A stretch of DNA of 64,000 bases, from NCBI GenBank assembly GCA_037903355.1, contig JBAJFE010000042.1, forward strand, positions 3,732,001 through 3,796,000. Direction: 5' to 3'. The position numbers and the translations under genes are program-made. Below, piece by piece: positions 55,801-64,000 of the stretch (its first letter is position 1; every line of letters starts with the position of its first letter). The DNA is from Trichuris trichiura. Lineage: Eukaryota; Nematoda; Enoplea; Trichinellida; Trichuridae. The notes beneath the pieces were generated by a model that did not search any database, had not been told where the DNA came from, and was given only the letters and a program-made list of their open reading frames with translations.

Positions 55801-57377
55801 GACCTTTGGGAAATAATAAAAACCACAACTCGAAGTGATTGTATGCTGCTGTCGAAGTCATCGTAAATCGAAGCGTCTTAAATCAACGTGCTCTTGTATT
55901 TCTTTCAATTTGTGTACCATTAATGCTTTACCAAAGTATGTATTGCGCGCCTTGTCCTAACGTGTGTTTCTGAGTCCCATGCAATGGAGTTCTTTTTTTT
56001 CGAAGGATCATACTTCTGGTGATGCTGTGGGCACAGTCAGTCCTTGGCCAGTAGATTCTCGCCAGAACACTCTTGATCGTGAAGCGTTAGCAGGCTTTCC
56101 TAGCTTGTTTCCTGAAAATGCTCAGTTAACGAAGCGACAACTGTGGAAATCGTTGCCGTTGCAACCGGAGTTTTGTCGAGGAGGTGCCGACTGGCCTTAT
56201 CTCCAGCTACCAGCCGGTACGTTGAATGGGTTTATTGTTGAATAGCCTTTTCGTTATTATTTTTTGCTGCAATAGGTCGTTCTTCCCATCGTTTGCCACA
56301 CCGAAGGAACATTCCGTTGGATGTAATTAACGCAATGATTGAGCTGAAGGACACGCCAAAAATGAATCCAGTGAAAGATTACATGTCCAATATTGGATTT
56401 AAGGAAGTTTTTTTCCCGTCTGGTTCTCAGACCCGTTTCCGTTCTCCCAATGAGATCTACAACAATTCGTTGCGTACGTTCTGCATTTTTACGATGGTAA
56501 TAGGCAATGAGTTTTTTCGTTTAGCAGGTCGTTTCTCGTCCAATATAACCCCAACGTCTGTGCTTCGTCAGATGTACCAAGAGAAAACTCAACATAATGA
56601 GAATAACGTTGCTGGAAAACAAGCGATTGAAAGTTGCAGTAGTGATGGTATGCCAGGACCTTCTTTTCCTGCACAATCGAATAGTGAAGTAAACAAAGCC
56701 TTGGCGAATGCGCACACGCCTTCGGTCGTTCGGCCTTCTGGATGGGGTTGCCAGAGTGCCCAGTTGAGTGCACAAGAAGCAGTCAAGCTAGGTCACCAAC
56801 GTGTTGAGCAGGATAACTGGAGAACAGCAGGTCAGCAATCAACTTCCTATTCGGTCAGATTCCCGCGGAATATCCCACCGCAATGTAGGCCTTTCGGCGT
56901 GCCAGTATTACGTGGTATTTAGATCTCACTTTCTTGGCTTCTGTGTCATTCAGCCTTGTGTTTCAGCCCAGCCGAAACATCCACAAGTGCAAAAAACGAG
57001 TTCACACAAAGGCGCCGTGCTTGTGAGAAATAACCTTCCAACATTTGATGTCGGTTTGTCCCAATATCGCAATATGCTTATGCAACCGCAGATGGCTCAG
57101 CAGTATCGTTTTCCTCATTGTAAGCATTTTTAATCTGAATTTTAATGAATTTGGCAGCGAATTTATCAGCGTAGGTTTCCCTGGCTATCTACCACCGTTT
57201 CCAAGTACGAATTTTGGCAGTGTCAGAAGAAATATGCTTTACCCGAGCGATATACTGAGCGCTGGATCCATCCCATCCGATGCTAAAGCTGTTACTTTAG
57301 AAGAATTGGAGCGCCACGTCAAGATTGCTGGACCATTAGCACCTGTTTCTCCCATCGACAGCCATCACTGTGAATGA
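40815..57377 (+). CDS. EIF4ENIF1: Eukaryotic translation initiation factor 4E transporter (4E-T), with a ~13.5-kb transposon-filled intron
   Basis: A P-body translational repressor that shuttles eIF4E. Exon 1 (from 40815; end uncertain, 40909 or 40931) carries YDRVRLL, the canonical YxxxxL-hydrophobic eIF4E-binding motif. An optional exon lies near 40995-41078. Then 41126-41283 (WCPDRW), 41332-41454 (DTVVLSPQRRSFGAGC), 41503-41606, 41656-41946 (PEWVTEGP ... ETVELRGFDDD, the IEL part of the DDX6-binding Cup-homology region), 41985-42051 (SRFREFF), 42108-42403 and 42449-42550. After the long intron (42551-56005): 56006-56216, 56276-56473, 56528-56911 (TPTSVLRQMYQEK; human TPTSVMRKMYESK), 56967-57119 and 57175-57377, whose SDILS...VTLEELE resembles the human LSM14-binding C-terminus. 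Small introns are 38-59 bp and phases agree across the long one (CAG|GTGAGT, phase 0). Exact donor choices for exons 1 and 41.6-41.9 kb are uncertain. Confidence 0.9.
42740..45085 (-). mobile_element. Penelope-like element, copy B (most complete)
   Basis: On the minus strand from about 45085 the order is N-terminal region (FELVTRNNFSLSAM, SESLHENEIKVLSKDLNFV), the PNLIITKADKGNVVVLLDKG block, GLLKIHKLGIPLRPAISSV, the palm and thumb (SSTPMGSFLSPVLAEVFTEYLEQ, KLPFLDALVI), and the GIY-YIG domain (RGIIYEIKCTCSASCIGKTG, 43323-43126). The end matches copies A and C. Several stops and frameshifts are present, and the YxDD catalytic box is disrupted (NVMLMTFLP in frame), so it is inactive. It lies antisense inside the 4E-T intron. 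Confidence 0.85.
45086..45690 (+). mobile_element. Penelope-like element, copy C (3' fragment with GIY-YIG)
   Basis: A 5'-truncated copy of the same family: SIVRNDKIRLAPNKK, then EIKCTCSASCIGKTGN, the RNGQLYQR region, FQLRKIKKALYVRHNVVINR and EISDVWTNLIVRNRLC, ending near 45690 like copy A. It abuts copy B in opposite orientation (head to head), making an inverted pair of the 3' segments. Confidence 0.8.
46616..47779 (-). mobile_element. Second Penelope-like family, copy D, bounded by ~215-bp inverted arms
   Basis: The arms 46616-46826 and 47561-47779 are inverted copies with only scattered mismatches; GGCAGCTGACAGACACAGAA and its complement mark the inner ends. Between and beside them, the minus strand reads ECTCSGVYIGETGNTLEHI (GIY-YIG, about 47440), LRLRKLKEALYIRHNVTFNR and VDISDLWTNVI near 47110-47200. 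The sequence differs from copies A-C, so this is another subfamily. The arms code for VLKFSIGGFFCVCQLP in both orientations, so the structure is either two inverted truncated copies or an element with inverted terminal pseudo-LTRs. Confidence 0.68.
47780..49068. other. Part of the 4E-T long intron, nothing recognised
   Basis: No coding or RNA feature is seen; the short ORFs have no family resemblance. A CTGATGA...GAAA pair near 47930 was considered as a hammerhead core and rejected. Confidence 0.35.
49075..49868 (-). pseudogene. Mariner transposase relic
   Basis: 49868-49626 contains ELAEKTACSHVTVSRDLPPV and KIGSWVP, the second helix-turn-helix and linker of mariner (ELAExLxxSxxTVxRHLxxxGKxxKLGxWVP). 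49423-49160 contains KTMFSVWWDCENVIHFELL, then LQQDNVRPQTANIT, the DD34D block with HDNARPHTA changed to QDNVRPQTA. Stops and a frame change separate the halves. It lies antisense within the 4E-T intron. Confidence 0.72.
50110..50345. repeat. Cluster of GGTCAACTT words, probable DNA-transposon end
   Basis: Within about 235 bp the word GGTCAACTT or a close variant occurs at about 50157, 50217, 50301 and 50336, and its complement near 50118 and 50238. TCTATATACCG at about 50190 and ACGTATAGAGG at about 50246 add an inverted pair. No ORF is present. It resembles the sub-terminal repeats of a DNA transposon, but I could not set both ends. Confidence 0.4.
50392..50479. mobile_element. 88-bp hAT-type MITE with 8-bp target duplication
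   Basis: Starts CAGTGTTTGC and ends GGGAAACACTG, giving inverted ends of CAGTGTTT/AAACACTG. It is flanked by a perfect 8-bp direct repeat GTTTAGGG at 50384-50391 and 50480-50487. CAGTGTTT ends plus an 8-bp duplication are hallmarks of hAT elements. There is no coding capacity. Confidence 0.8.
50488..52366. other. Part of the 4E-T long intron, nothing recognised
   Basis: The ORFs at 50800-51195 and 51353-51601 have no recognisable domain. No RNA gene or repeat array is evident. Confidence 0.35.
52367..54610 (-). pseudogene. R2/R4-like non-LTR retrotransposon, RT to endonuclease
   Basis: Reading the minus strand: AQLDVDKAFDSV near 54600 (RT catalytic block 3), SDPISLLLDLSD near 54460 (GDPxSPLLFNL), LLRGSTFLTSRGLHINPTKC near 53620, SKFLTYLDVQFNLFG near 53430, IKMRTNLIFTRLQINHSQ near 52840, then CHKKIASFLVSLVEFAG, and finally KVSDATYEPDFVTRREEKYW with AMDISIPY at about 52510-52590. 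The last stretch is the PD...D/E-type restriction-like endonuclease found in R2-clade LINEs. Stops and frameshifts are many. It lies antisense in the 4E-T intron. Confidence 0.65.
54611..56005. other. Last part of the 4E-T long intron
   Basis: May include 5' remains of the R2-like LINE up to about 54900. Otherwise nothing is recognised. The intron ends in a strong acceptor: a run of T followed by CGAAG at 55990-56005. Confidence 0.4.
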
Positions 57378-60300
57378 ATTGCGAAAATTTTTGAGAACTC
57401 ACTCTTAAGTTGCTTTTGTTCAATATAGTAACATGGCCGAGTTTCCTTTTGCTTATAACTTTCTATTGAGAGAAGTTGCCATGGTTTTTTGACGGACTCG
57501 CCTTAGGGTAGTTCATTTTCATTTTACTTTTTCTAACGGGTTGAAAACTGCACCCTGCGTTGGCAGCATTCATGAACACGGTTAAAATATGCTGTGTTCG
57601 ATTTCGAACTCACCTTGAAATTTGTTTTGTGGCATAAACAGGAGACTGCTTCTCTTTATGAGCATGATCTTTCCCATTGGTTCAGGTTGCATCTTTCTTT
57701 TCTGTTTTCTCTAGTTGTTCTGGTATTTTTCTTCACTGTATTTCGATTTGATTGTAAGTTAACGTAGAAAGCGTTTGCTTGTATGTGCGATTATCGCCAT
57801 TTGTATTGGTTTTTTTTTGCGCGAGGAAGACCATGAATTCTTTCAATACTTTATGTATTCGATTTGAATGTTTTTGTCTTTCTGATTCATATTCTTGCTG
57901 CAATTAAAAGCACGTAGCAATTGCTATATTCTACGAGAAGCGAGTCCAGCGAAGTCAAGCTATGATCTCAGTTTGTCTCATTTAGGTCTGATTCGCTTAT
58001 TTCTTATCTGCAAACGGTGAGTGTTATAAGAATGATGTTGCTGTGCTTCTAGCTGGTGATGGATTGTTCTTTTCCTGAAAACTTTTGTAAAATTCCATGC
58101 TTTCATTAAACATGGTACATCTGTATGAAATAATAGTGAAAACCAATCATGTTTCGAAAGACTGGGTGTCTTATCAAATCCAATCCAACCAATTATATTC
58201 AATTATCAAATCAAAACATAGGGAGAGTTTATTCGCGAGAACAAAGCAACTTAAGTACAACTTTAATTTGTAGCTGATTTTTGAGTCCCTTTTATGATAT
58301 GTGGAAATATTCAGTTTTTCCAATCTTTAATATAGCAGAGTTTTCAGGGCCAATTGAGCTCCGTTGTTTCTGCTGAACGCAGCGGTAGTAAAAAATTATG
58401 ATCAGTTACCAGCAGAATAAACGGACAGTTTAAGGACGGAACACACGAGTTTGGTCAGAAGAGTTTTCTTTCATTAGAAAAGTGGTTTCTCACTCAAGTA
58501 GAAATCAAGTGTTCTCGTGGTACATCATTTGCAAAACCTTGACTTGACGCCCTTATATAGGTGACCTGTACGAGGTGAGATGGGCGGTCGCGTCGACAAA
58601 ATGGACAGAAAGAAAAGAAAAAGCCGCAAAAGAAAACGGAATACAAACGGGAACTGGAACCACACGGTGGAGATGCATATCACAACCGTATGTAACACCG
58701 TCTGTTTCAGCTGGTGACCGATCATTACCAAGGCCGTCTCAACCCTTGTCACGTGGAGGTGGCATAGGACATTGGCTGCAAAGGCAGGTAGGAGAGAGCG
58801 CAGGTCACTCTTGCCAGTGGGACCGAACACTGTTCACGCTACAGGGAACAGCATTTTGCGGTCCCGTGCTGCAAGGGCATGACGCAAAAGCGAGAATGAG
58901 CTGAATAGGAATCCACCCGCGCTACCATAAGGGGGACACTAGTACAAAAGCCATAGAGCCAAGTAATTGGCGCAACATGTTCTGATCAAAGGTTGTCAGC
59001 ACAGCATTTGCAAATCAAACTAGCTTTCCGACTTAGAAAAACTATAGCATCCGTATACTGAATATTCTTGGCATCGCAGTCTCTGGCTTTCTCCTTTTAA
59101 ATTAGCGTGTCTGAATCTCTTGGATGACCAGCGGCCATGTATAGCACTCTTTTCATCATTCCCAGCGCCCCTAGAGTCTTCCATCGTCACCATGTGGGTG
59201 CTACAGCCTTCCTTAGGAATCAGTGACCCAGAGGAAACCAACTTCCAAGTGAGGTGAAAGTTACCGACAGAAGACCACTGCCTTTTAACTTGATATTTGG
59301 CATGAATAGAATAGCAGCTCTCGGAAGAGTTGGGGCAGAAAGGGTAGTTCAAACCAGTGGGTAACATGACCTGTGGACGCCTTTACGGTTTGGGCTTTGT
59401 TCTGTTTGTTTTGTTTGCCCTTACAAGTTTTTATGCTGTAGATACACATCTTTTTTCTTTTTTGCCAGTGTTGTCCATACGTATGCATCCATTCCCTGGG
59501 TTATGAACGTGAAGCTCTCTGAGAGTTTGTTCGAAAGGCGAGAAGTGCTAGCCTGAACAGGAATAGTTGCTCGTAGGCAGGAAAAGATTCTAGCTGTTTC
59601 GCTGTTCCTTGTTTGTTCAACGCGATGAATAGTTTTTCTTTTATTTGATACTAATATTCCCGTTAGCTTGCAGCTTGCCTCAACAAATAATTGCATTAGA
59701 AGTTTTTTTGTTTGCTTTTCTGTTCAACCGTTCTCTACCGTTTTTCATTGCTTTTATTTTTTACCTAGTGTAGAAACAATAACAGCTGCTATAAGCTGTC
59801 TCTCTTTCTATTTCCTTATGTTTTTGACATGGCAGCCAGAGTATGAAGAACTTGCCGAGGCCACATGTAGCCGCTACAACGGTTCCAAAAGTTAAGAAAC
59901 TTATATTGCCAGTTATAGAAGTAATCCTAGGTCTTCAGCTTTTCTTCCTTGCCGAAAGTAGCCGTTGTCCGCACGCGGCGAGGCCCATTGTTCTGGTTGA
60001 GTAATGGATTAGCGGCGGCAAATCTTTGAAGAGACCATTGAGTGATTGTCGGGAGAAATCTTGCGCCATTCCTTTCAAGTTGCACTGCCAAGAGTGTACT
60101 GTGAGCAATGCGCGCTAAACCGAGTTCTTAAAATTAACCACAAGGAGCAGTTATGAGTACAATTTTGATGGCAGTAGTACTGTCAGCAACGTGAGTTTAA
60201 GCCAAGCTTTTAAACAATCATACGGAACAGTAAGCGGCTATAATTACGTTGTTCTGCAGATCAAAGAACAAGTACGCGTAGTTATTTATTTAATGAACAT

Positions 60301-61018
60301 CCAGTACGTACAGATCACTGCGCCTTGGTGGATGTTTTCGAATGGTTCGTCGCCCGATGCCAATCTCTTCTTCCACATGAACACGCAGTGGTGCAGTGGC
60401 AGCGTGACCTGAATGGCCCTACGTCAAGCCTTGTCCGCACGTCTAGCTTATGGAAGTCTTATGGCACTCATTAGATGACAAAGCATTTGGCTGTTCATGG
60501 TTTATTTGTAGTAATTTAACGTTTGTTAACAGTTTTCAAAAAGCAATAGGTACTGCGCAACCATAAATAATAGAACCGTGCAAAAGAGAAAGATACCGAA
60601 AATGATGCTAATTATCCTTAAGTTAGACAAATTTTTGTGAAGGTCGTCTACGGCTTCTTCCGTTTTTATTGGTCTGTAATTAAACGAAACAATTACTCTA
60701 ACAGATGAATGAGCGATTATTAGGCAAACTCAGAACGAATATGTACTCAACACCAGAGCCTCCGGAACGCCTTGGTTCTGTCGTCAGTGAGATGGAGGAA
60801 TGGCTCATTAGCTAAAATGTTGGATATCAGTGCGATGTAGGAAGTCGCTGGCCTTTCAGCGATCGAATGATGCTGTGGCGTCAAAGGTCATCGCAGCATC
60901 GAGTAATGCAATCGCAAGGCTCATCCCGGAGAGTCTGACGTCCTGAGTGAAAGTTTGAAAAACGCGGAGATTCTCGCCTACAGCCATCAACATTTGTAAC
61001 GAAGCCTGCTTGAATGTC
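57378..61018. other. Downstream of 4E-T, gene-poor
   Basis: No gene is recognised. A TATATAAGG word on the minus strand near 58560 may belong to an LTR or promoter. The segment 60645-60710 is a diverged copy of the repeat at 20165-20245. ORFs such as 58575-58904 and 60191-60412 are unassigned. Confidence 0.35.
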
Positions 61019-62420
61019 CTACAGGTTTACTACGGATGAGAGTCGACTGCTGACGGTTTTATTGACGATTCTATAAATGTTACTACTGATTGTTATCGGG
61101 TGGAAGTCGGTTGTAGTTTGCTCCAGCCCGGCCTTGGGGATAGTCCTGCAGCTTTCATATGCTTCGGGCACGTCCCGGAAAAAAAGCCAAATATTGAAAA
61201 TTCTGGTTAGTGTGTCAGGTGAGATTGCTTTGGCCAATGTAGTTGCCATGTAATCAGGTCAAGCAGCGGAATTTCTCGGGAGGGCTTCCTGCGTTACAGA
61301 CACTTCCGCGTTAGAGATTAGAATCACGGCCGTATTGGGACATGGGTCTCGTCAGAACAGATGTGGATCGTCATCAGGAAGAGATTCTAGATGCAGTTCT
61401 GTTCTTAGCACGTTTGTGACATACTTTTATGTGGAGTTCGTTCTCGAATGGGAAGGCTTTGCTTTCTATGACTTCCAGCAGCCGCTTATGGTCCTTACGG
61501 AATAGGTGCAGGAGGAAGATAAACTATTTTGCCGTGCTCTTGCCTGAACTGGCAAACCTTTACGAGCAGCTTGTTGCCCAGGAAGCGTACTTGAAGGGGA
61601 GGAAGGCCGCCGCTGTCTGGGAGAAGGTATGCTGTTTCTTATGTCACTTCTACGGTAGGTATCTGTTGCAGAACGTTGATGAGCTCTGCTTTTGTATCCC
61701 AGAACTAGGGGCAAGCAGACAGAACAAGGTCTATCAGTTCTATGTACTCGTCGTTCAGGGACGCGCTTGCAGGGGTTTATGGCTGTCTTGTTTAGGCGGC
61801 CTAAGCATAGCGTTGGTTGCGTCAGCAGGCTTTCGTAGGTCGGTGGTGAGCTGGAGCTCTTGTTGGGCTATCTGAGCCTAGAGTTCCTGATAGACCGCGC
61901 TCTTGTGCCGCTGTGCTTTGGTCTATCTTTTGATGCTGTCAAGAATAACATTAATTCTGTACTTAGACTTTAGTGCCCCTAGAATCGCGATGATGATACT
62001 CGTCGTTGTGCTCCTAGAACTCAGAGCGGTGGCCTCCTCCCGGACAAGCAAATCCAGTTCTTCCTTGCTCCATCGCGGGCGCCGGGTACCGGGCGGGTGC
62101 TTGCAAACTCGGCGGAAGCCAAGCCCTGGCATGGAGTCTCATCCGGGCTAGCAATGGAAATTTGCTAGGACAGCTTGAGACGATGCACGCAACCATTAGT
62201 GCTCGTGGAACCGTGTCGACTAGAGTATGCACTGATTGCCAAGACTGATCCAACACCTAGGCATTTCTGACACGAAAATGAAATCTTCGCAATGCCATGG
62301 GTGCTGGTCAGGTGCGCGGTTACGTCAACTGACAGGGTAAAATTAGCGGAACAGTGGGCGCAGTGGAAGGACTTGGGAAGGGCAAAGATGAACGTGAAGT
62401 AGCGGACTGCACAGGGCTCA
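61019..62420 (-). pseudogene. R2/R4-like non-LTR retrotransposon, N-terminus and start of RT
   Basis: On the minus strand a C2H2 finger, CAHCSANFTLSVDVTAHLTS then TH (CX2CX12HX4H), lies near 62370. FSCQKC follows, then a Myb-like segment RRPRWSKEELDLLVREEA at about 62070. From 61249 the frame reads TLTRIFNIWLFFRDVPEAYE, SCRTIPK and DFHPITISSNIYRIVNKTVS, the first RT motifs (R2: WLYxGxVPxxxxxCRTTLIPK ... NWRPITIxSxxxRxxxK). Zinc finger, Myb and RT in this order is the R2/R4/NeSL organisation. The frames are broken. Confidence 0.68.
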
Positions 62421-62707
62421 TGGCCTCTTAGGTTTTTCTCTGTCTTGGGAAAGCTTGGCTAACGCCAATAGTCAGTCGACCTTTTCGTTCACCACTTTCA
62501 GACGGTCAAGTACCAGGGCATGAGCAGCTTCACTGCGCTGACTCAGGAGGTGGACACTTTGTGTAAAATCTGTTTTCTTCAGTTCCCTTTTGAGCTCTAA
62601 CTTGCTGTCCTCAGGTCTTTTTCAGCCCAGCCTAGTCCCTGTAAGTTGCTGATGTTTCCTGGCGCAAGTGTTCTTCTCTTGAATGCTGAAAGACGAAGCG
62701 CAATTAC

Positions 62708-63075
62708 TGTTGCTGACCTAGCCAATCTGCGTTTGCGAAACTGTGGATAGAACACATTTCTAGCTGGACTACACTGCATGAGCCTGTTAGTGTGTATATG
62801 TAAATGGAATGAGGTCTCAGAAGATTAAGGTTCTGACAGGGAAGCCCTCTAAAGGGCATAAGATTACAGTGCTTGGCCCGAGTGCCTGCCAAGCTAGGCC
62901 TTAGATTTAGCCACGCAAGATCACGCAGCGTATTGCTCGAGCACGCAGGTTGCTGTCGCCCAATGGGAGAAACCCAACCGTTTGCCCGCTGGGCAAGTTC
63001 CAGCTTTGTGCACTGTTTTCTTCTGTCAGAATTTTCATGCTCCATAATTCAACATCCAACATTCAACATGCAACA
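62708..63075 (-). repeat. Probable 3' LTR of a second BEL/Pao element
   Basis: The plus strand reads TGTTGC ... GCAACA, 6-bp inverted ends over 368 bp. In element (minus) orientation it is preceded by the purine run AAGGTGGGAGGA (63087-63076), a typical polypurine tract. The edge next to the tract contains the short reiteration AACATCCAACATTCAACATG. Its partner 5' LTR would lie beyond the window. Confidence 0.55.
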
Positions 63076-63107
63076 TCCTCCCACCTTGAGCAGATGTCCA
63101 CATCTGC

Positions 63108-64000
63108 TCAACCTTCTACGTGCGAGTCCGTTACCGAGTTGTTACGCGACCGGTCCGAGTGTTGCGATGGCTTCGCTGCGATTTTGGATTTCCAAGGTAA
63201 AGTTTCACTGCTCAATATCTCCAGTGGATATAATCGTTGTAACGGTCTCATCAGCTGCGTTGTCGCCGTACGCACCATGGCGATTCGCGGTTCGCCATCC
63301 TGGCCTGGTATCAATCGCTCAACCCGGGCCAGCGGCCAAAACAATCGTGTCTGATTGTCGCTGCCGATCAGCACCACGTCGCCGACAGCGATTACGGATG
63401 GCCGCTTGCCGCGATTAGGCCGTTGCAAAAGCTGCCCAAGATATTCCGTGCGGAAACGTCGCCGAAGGCACTCCAATCTCTGTCTATACTTGGCTCGATT
63501 GGAAAGAGAAGTAGAGTCTACATTATCTACGTCGGCGACACCCAATTGTCGGTTATCTTGGAGAAACATGGAAGGCGTCAGGGACTCCAAGTCAGCCATC
63601 CCATCGGACACGTACGTGAGTGGCCTCGAATTCATGACCGCCTCACAGTCACACAACACAGTGAGTAACTCTTCATAAGTCAGTGAAGCCCGGCCAAGAC
63701 TCCTTTGCAACAGTTCCTTCAGCATCCGAATCAGGCGCTCCCACCATCCACCCCACCATGCTGCGGTCGGGGGGATGAGTTTTCATTGGATTCCTTGCGA
63801 AGTACTGCACGCCTTCACCTTTTCCCATTCGGCTTTGCGTAGTGCTTCTCGGGTACCGATGAAGTTCGTACCATTGTCACTATAGACTACCGCAGGCTTT
63901 CCTCTTCGCGCTATAAAACGACGCAGGCTTTGTACAAAGGCTTCGGAGCTCAACGAGGTGAGTAACTCCAGGTGTACCGCACGGTAAACCGCGTAGGTGA
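63108..64000 (-). pseudogene. BEL/Pao integrase, C-terminal half with DUF5641
   Basis: On the minus strand [20 protein letters not shown] near 63870 is the integrase block with the second catalytic Asp. KLIPPTAAWWGGWWERLIRM near 63740 carries the catalytic-Glu region. Then 63725-63108 gives LLTVLCDCEAVMNSRPLTYV, FLQDNRQLG, VGDVVLIGSDN and WPLARVERLIPGQDG, the DUF5641 tail of BEL polyproteins. A TGA stop sits just before KLIPP, where relatives have Trp, so the ORF is interrupted. The 5' part continues past the window edge. Confidence 0.83.

Noticed and set aside
1..64000. CRISPR arrays, bacterial operons, rRNA genes, phage genes
   Set aside because: None seen; the window is metazoan nuclear DNA with spliceosomal introns.

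Overview
The window is animal nuclear DNA: intron-bearing metazoan genes embedded in decayed transposons. Five host genes are recognisable from their conserved motifs: an FGF-family growth factor (incomplete at the 5' end), ribosomal protein S3A, proteasome chaperone PSMD5, CTNNBL1, and the eIF4E-transporter 4E-T (EIF4ENIF1). Most of their introns are only about 45-60 bp, and splice acceptors lie just upstream of three start codons, which suggests trans-splicing. With the BEL/Pao, Copia, Penelope-like and R2/R4-like elements, this fits a nematode, most plausibly an enoplean (Trichuris/Trichinella-like) one. That assignment is inference.

Layout. 1-4.05 kb: the last two FGF exons, separated by an intron that holds a 2.3-kb Tigger-like element with a mariner relic inside it. 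4-11 kb: gene-poor repeats, including two copies of a MITE family (A), a LINE tail, and two inverted copies of a second repeat family (B), one split by a solo-LTR-like insertion. 11.7-15.3 kb: convergent RPS3A (+) and PSMD5 (-), 73 bp apart. 15.3-22.5 kb: a Penelope-like 3' end, a Ty3/Gypsy gag relic and a third MITE-A copy with 53-bp terminal inverted repeats. 22.6-24.7 kb: CTNNBL1, whose first intron is of the GC-AG type, followed by a possible last exon of an unidentified minus-strand gene. 25.7-37.6 kb: a transposon block with a Tigger relic, a degenerate Copia element, a truncated BEL/Pao element with a 5' LTR, and a pogo-like element bounded by TA and about 230-bp inverted repeats.

40.8-57.4 kb is one gene, 4E-T. 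Its eIF4E-binding motif, DDX6-binding region and C-terminus are all visible. Its exons are split by a roughly 13.5-kb intron holding three Penelope-like copies, an 88-bp hAT-type MITE, a mariner relic and an R2-like LINE. 57.4-64 kb is gene-poor, with a second R2-like LINE (zinc finger, Myb, start of the RT) and the 3' end of another BEL/Pao element running off the window.

The host genes are not an operon. They are unrelated housekeeping or signalling genes: translation (RPS3A, 4E-T), proteasome assembly (PSMD5), splicing (CTNNBL1) and signalling (FGF). I did not find a clearly new biological system. The points most worth checking are the transposon-filled 4E-T intron, the long-TIR pogo element, the MITE-A family, and a one-base frame break in PSMD5.
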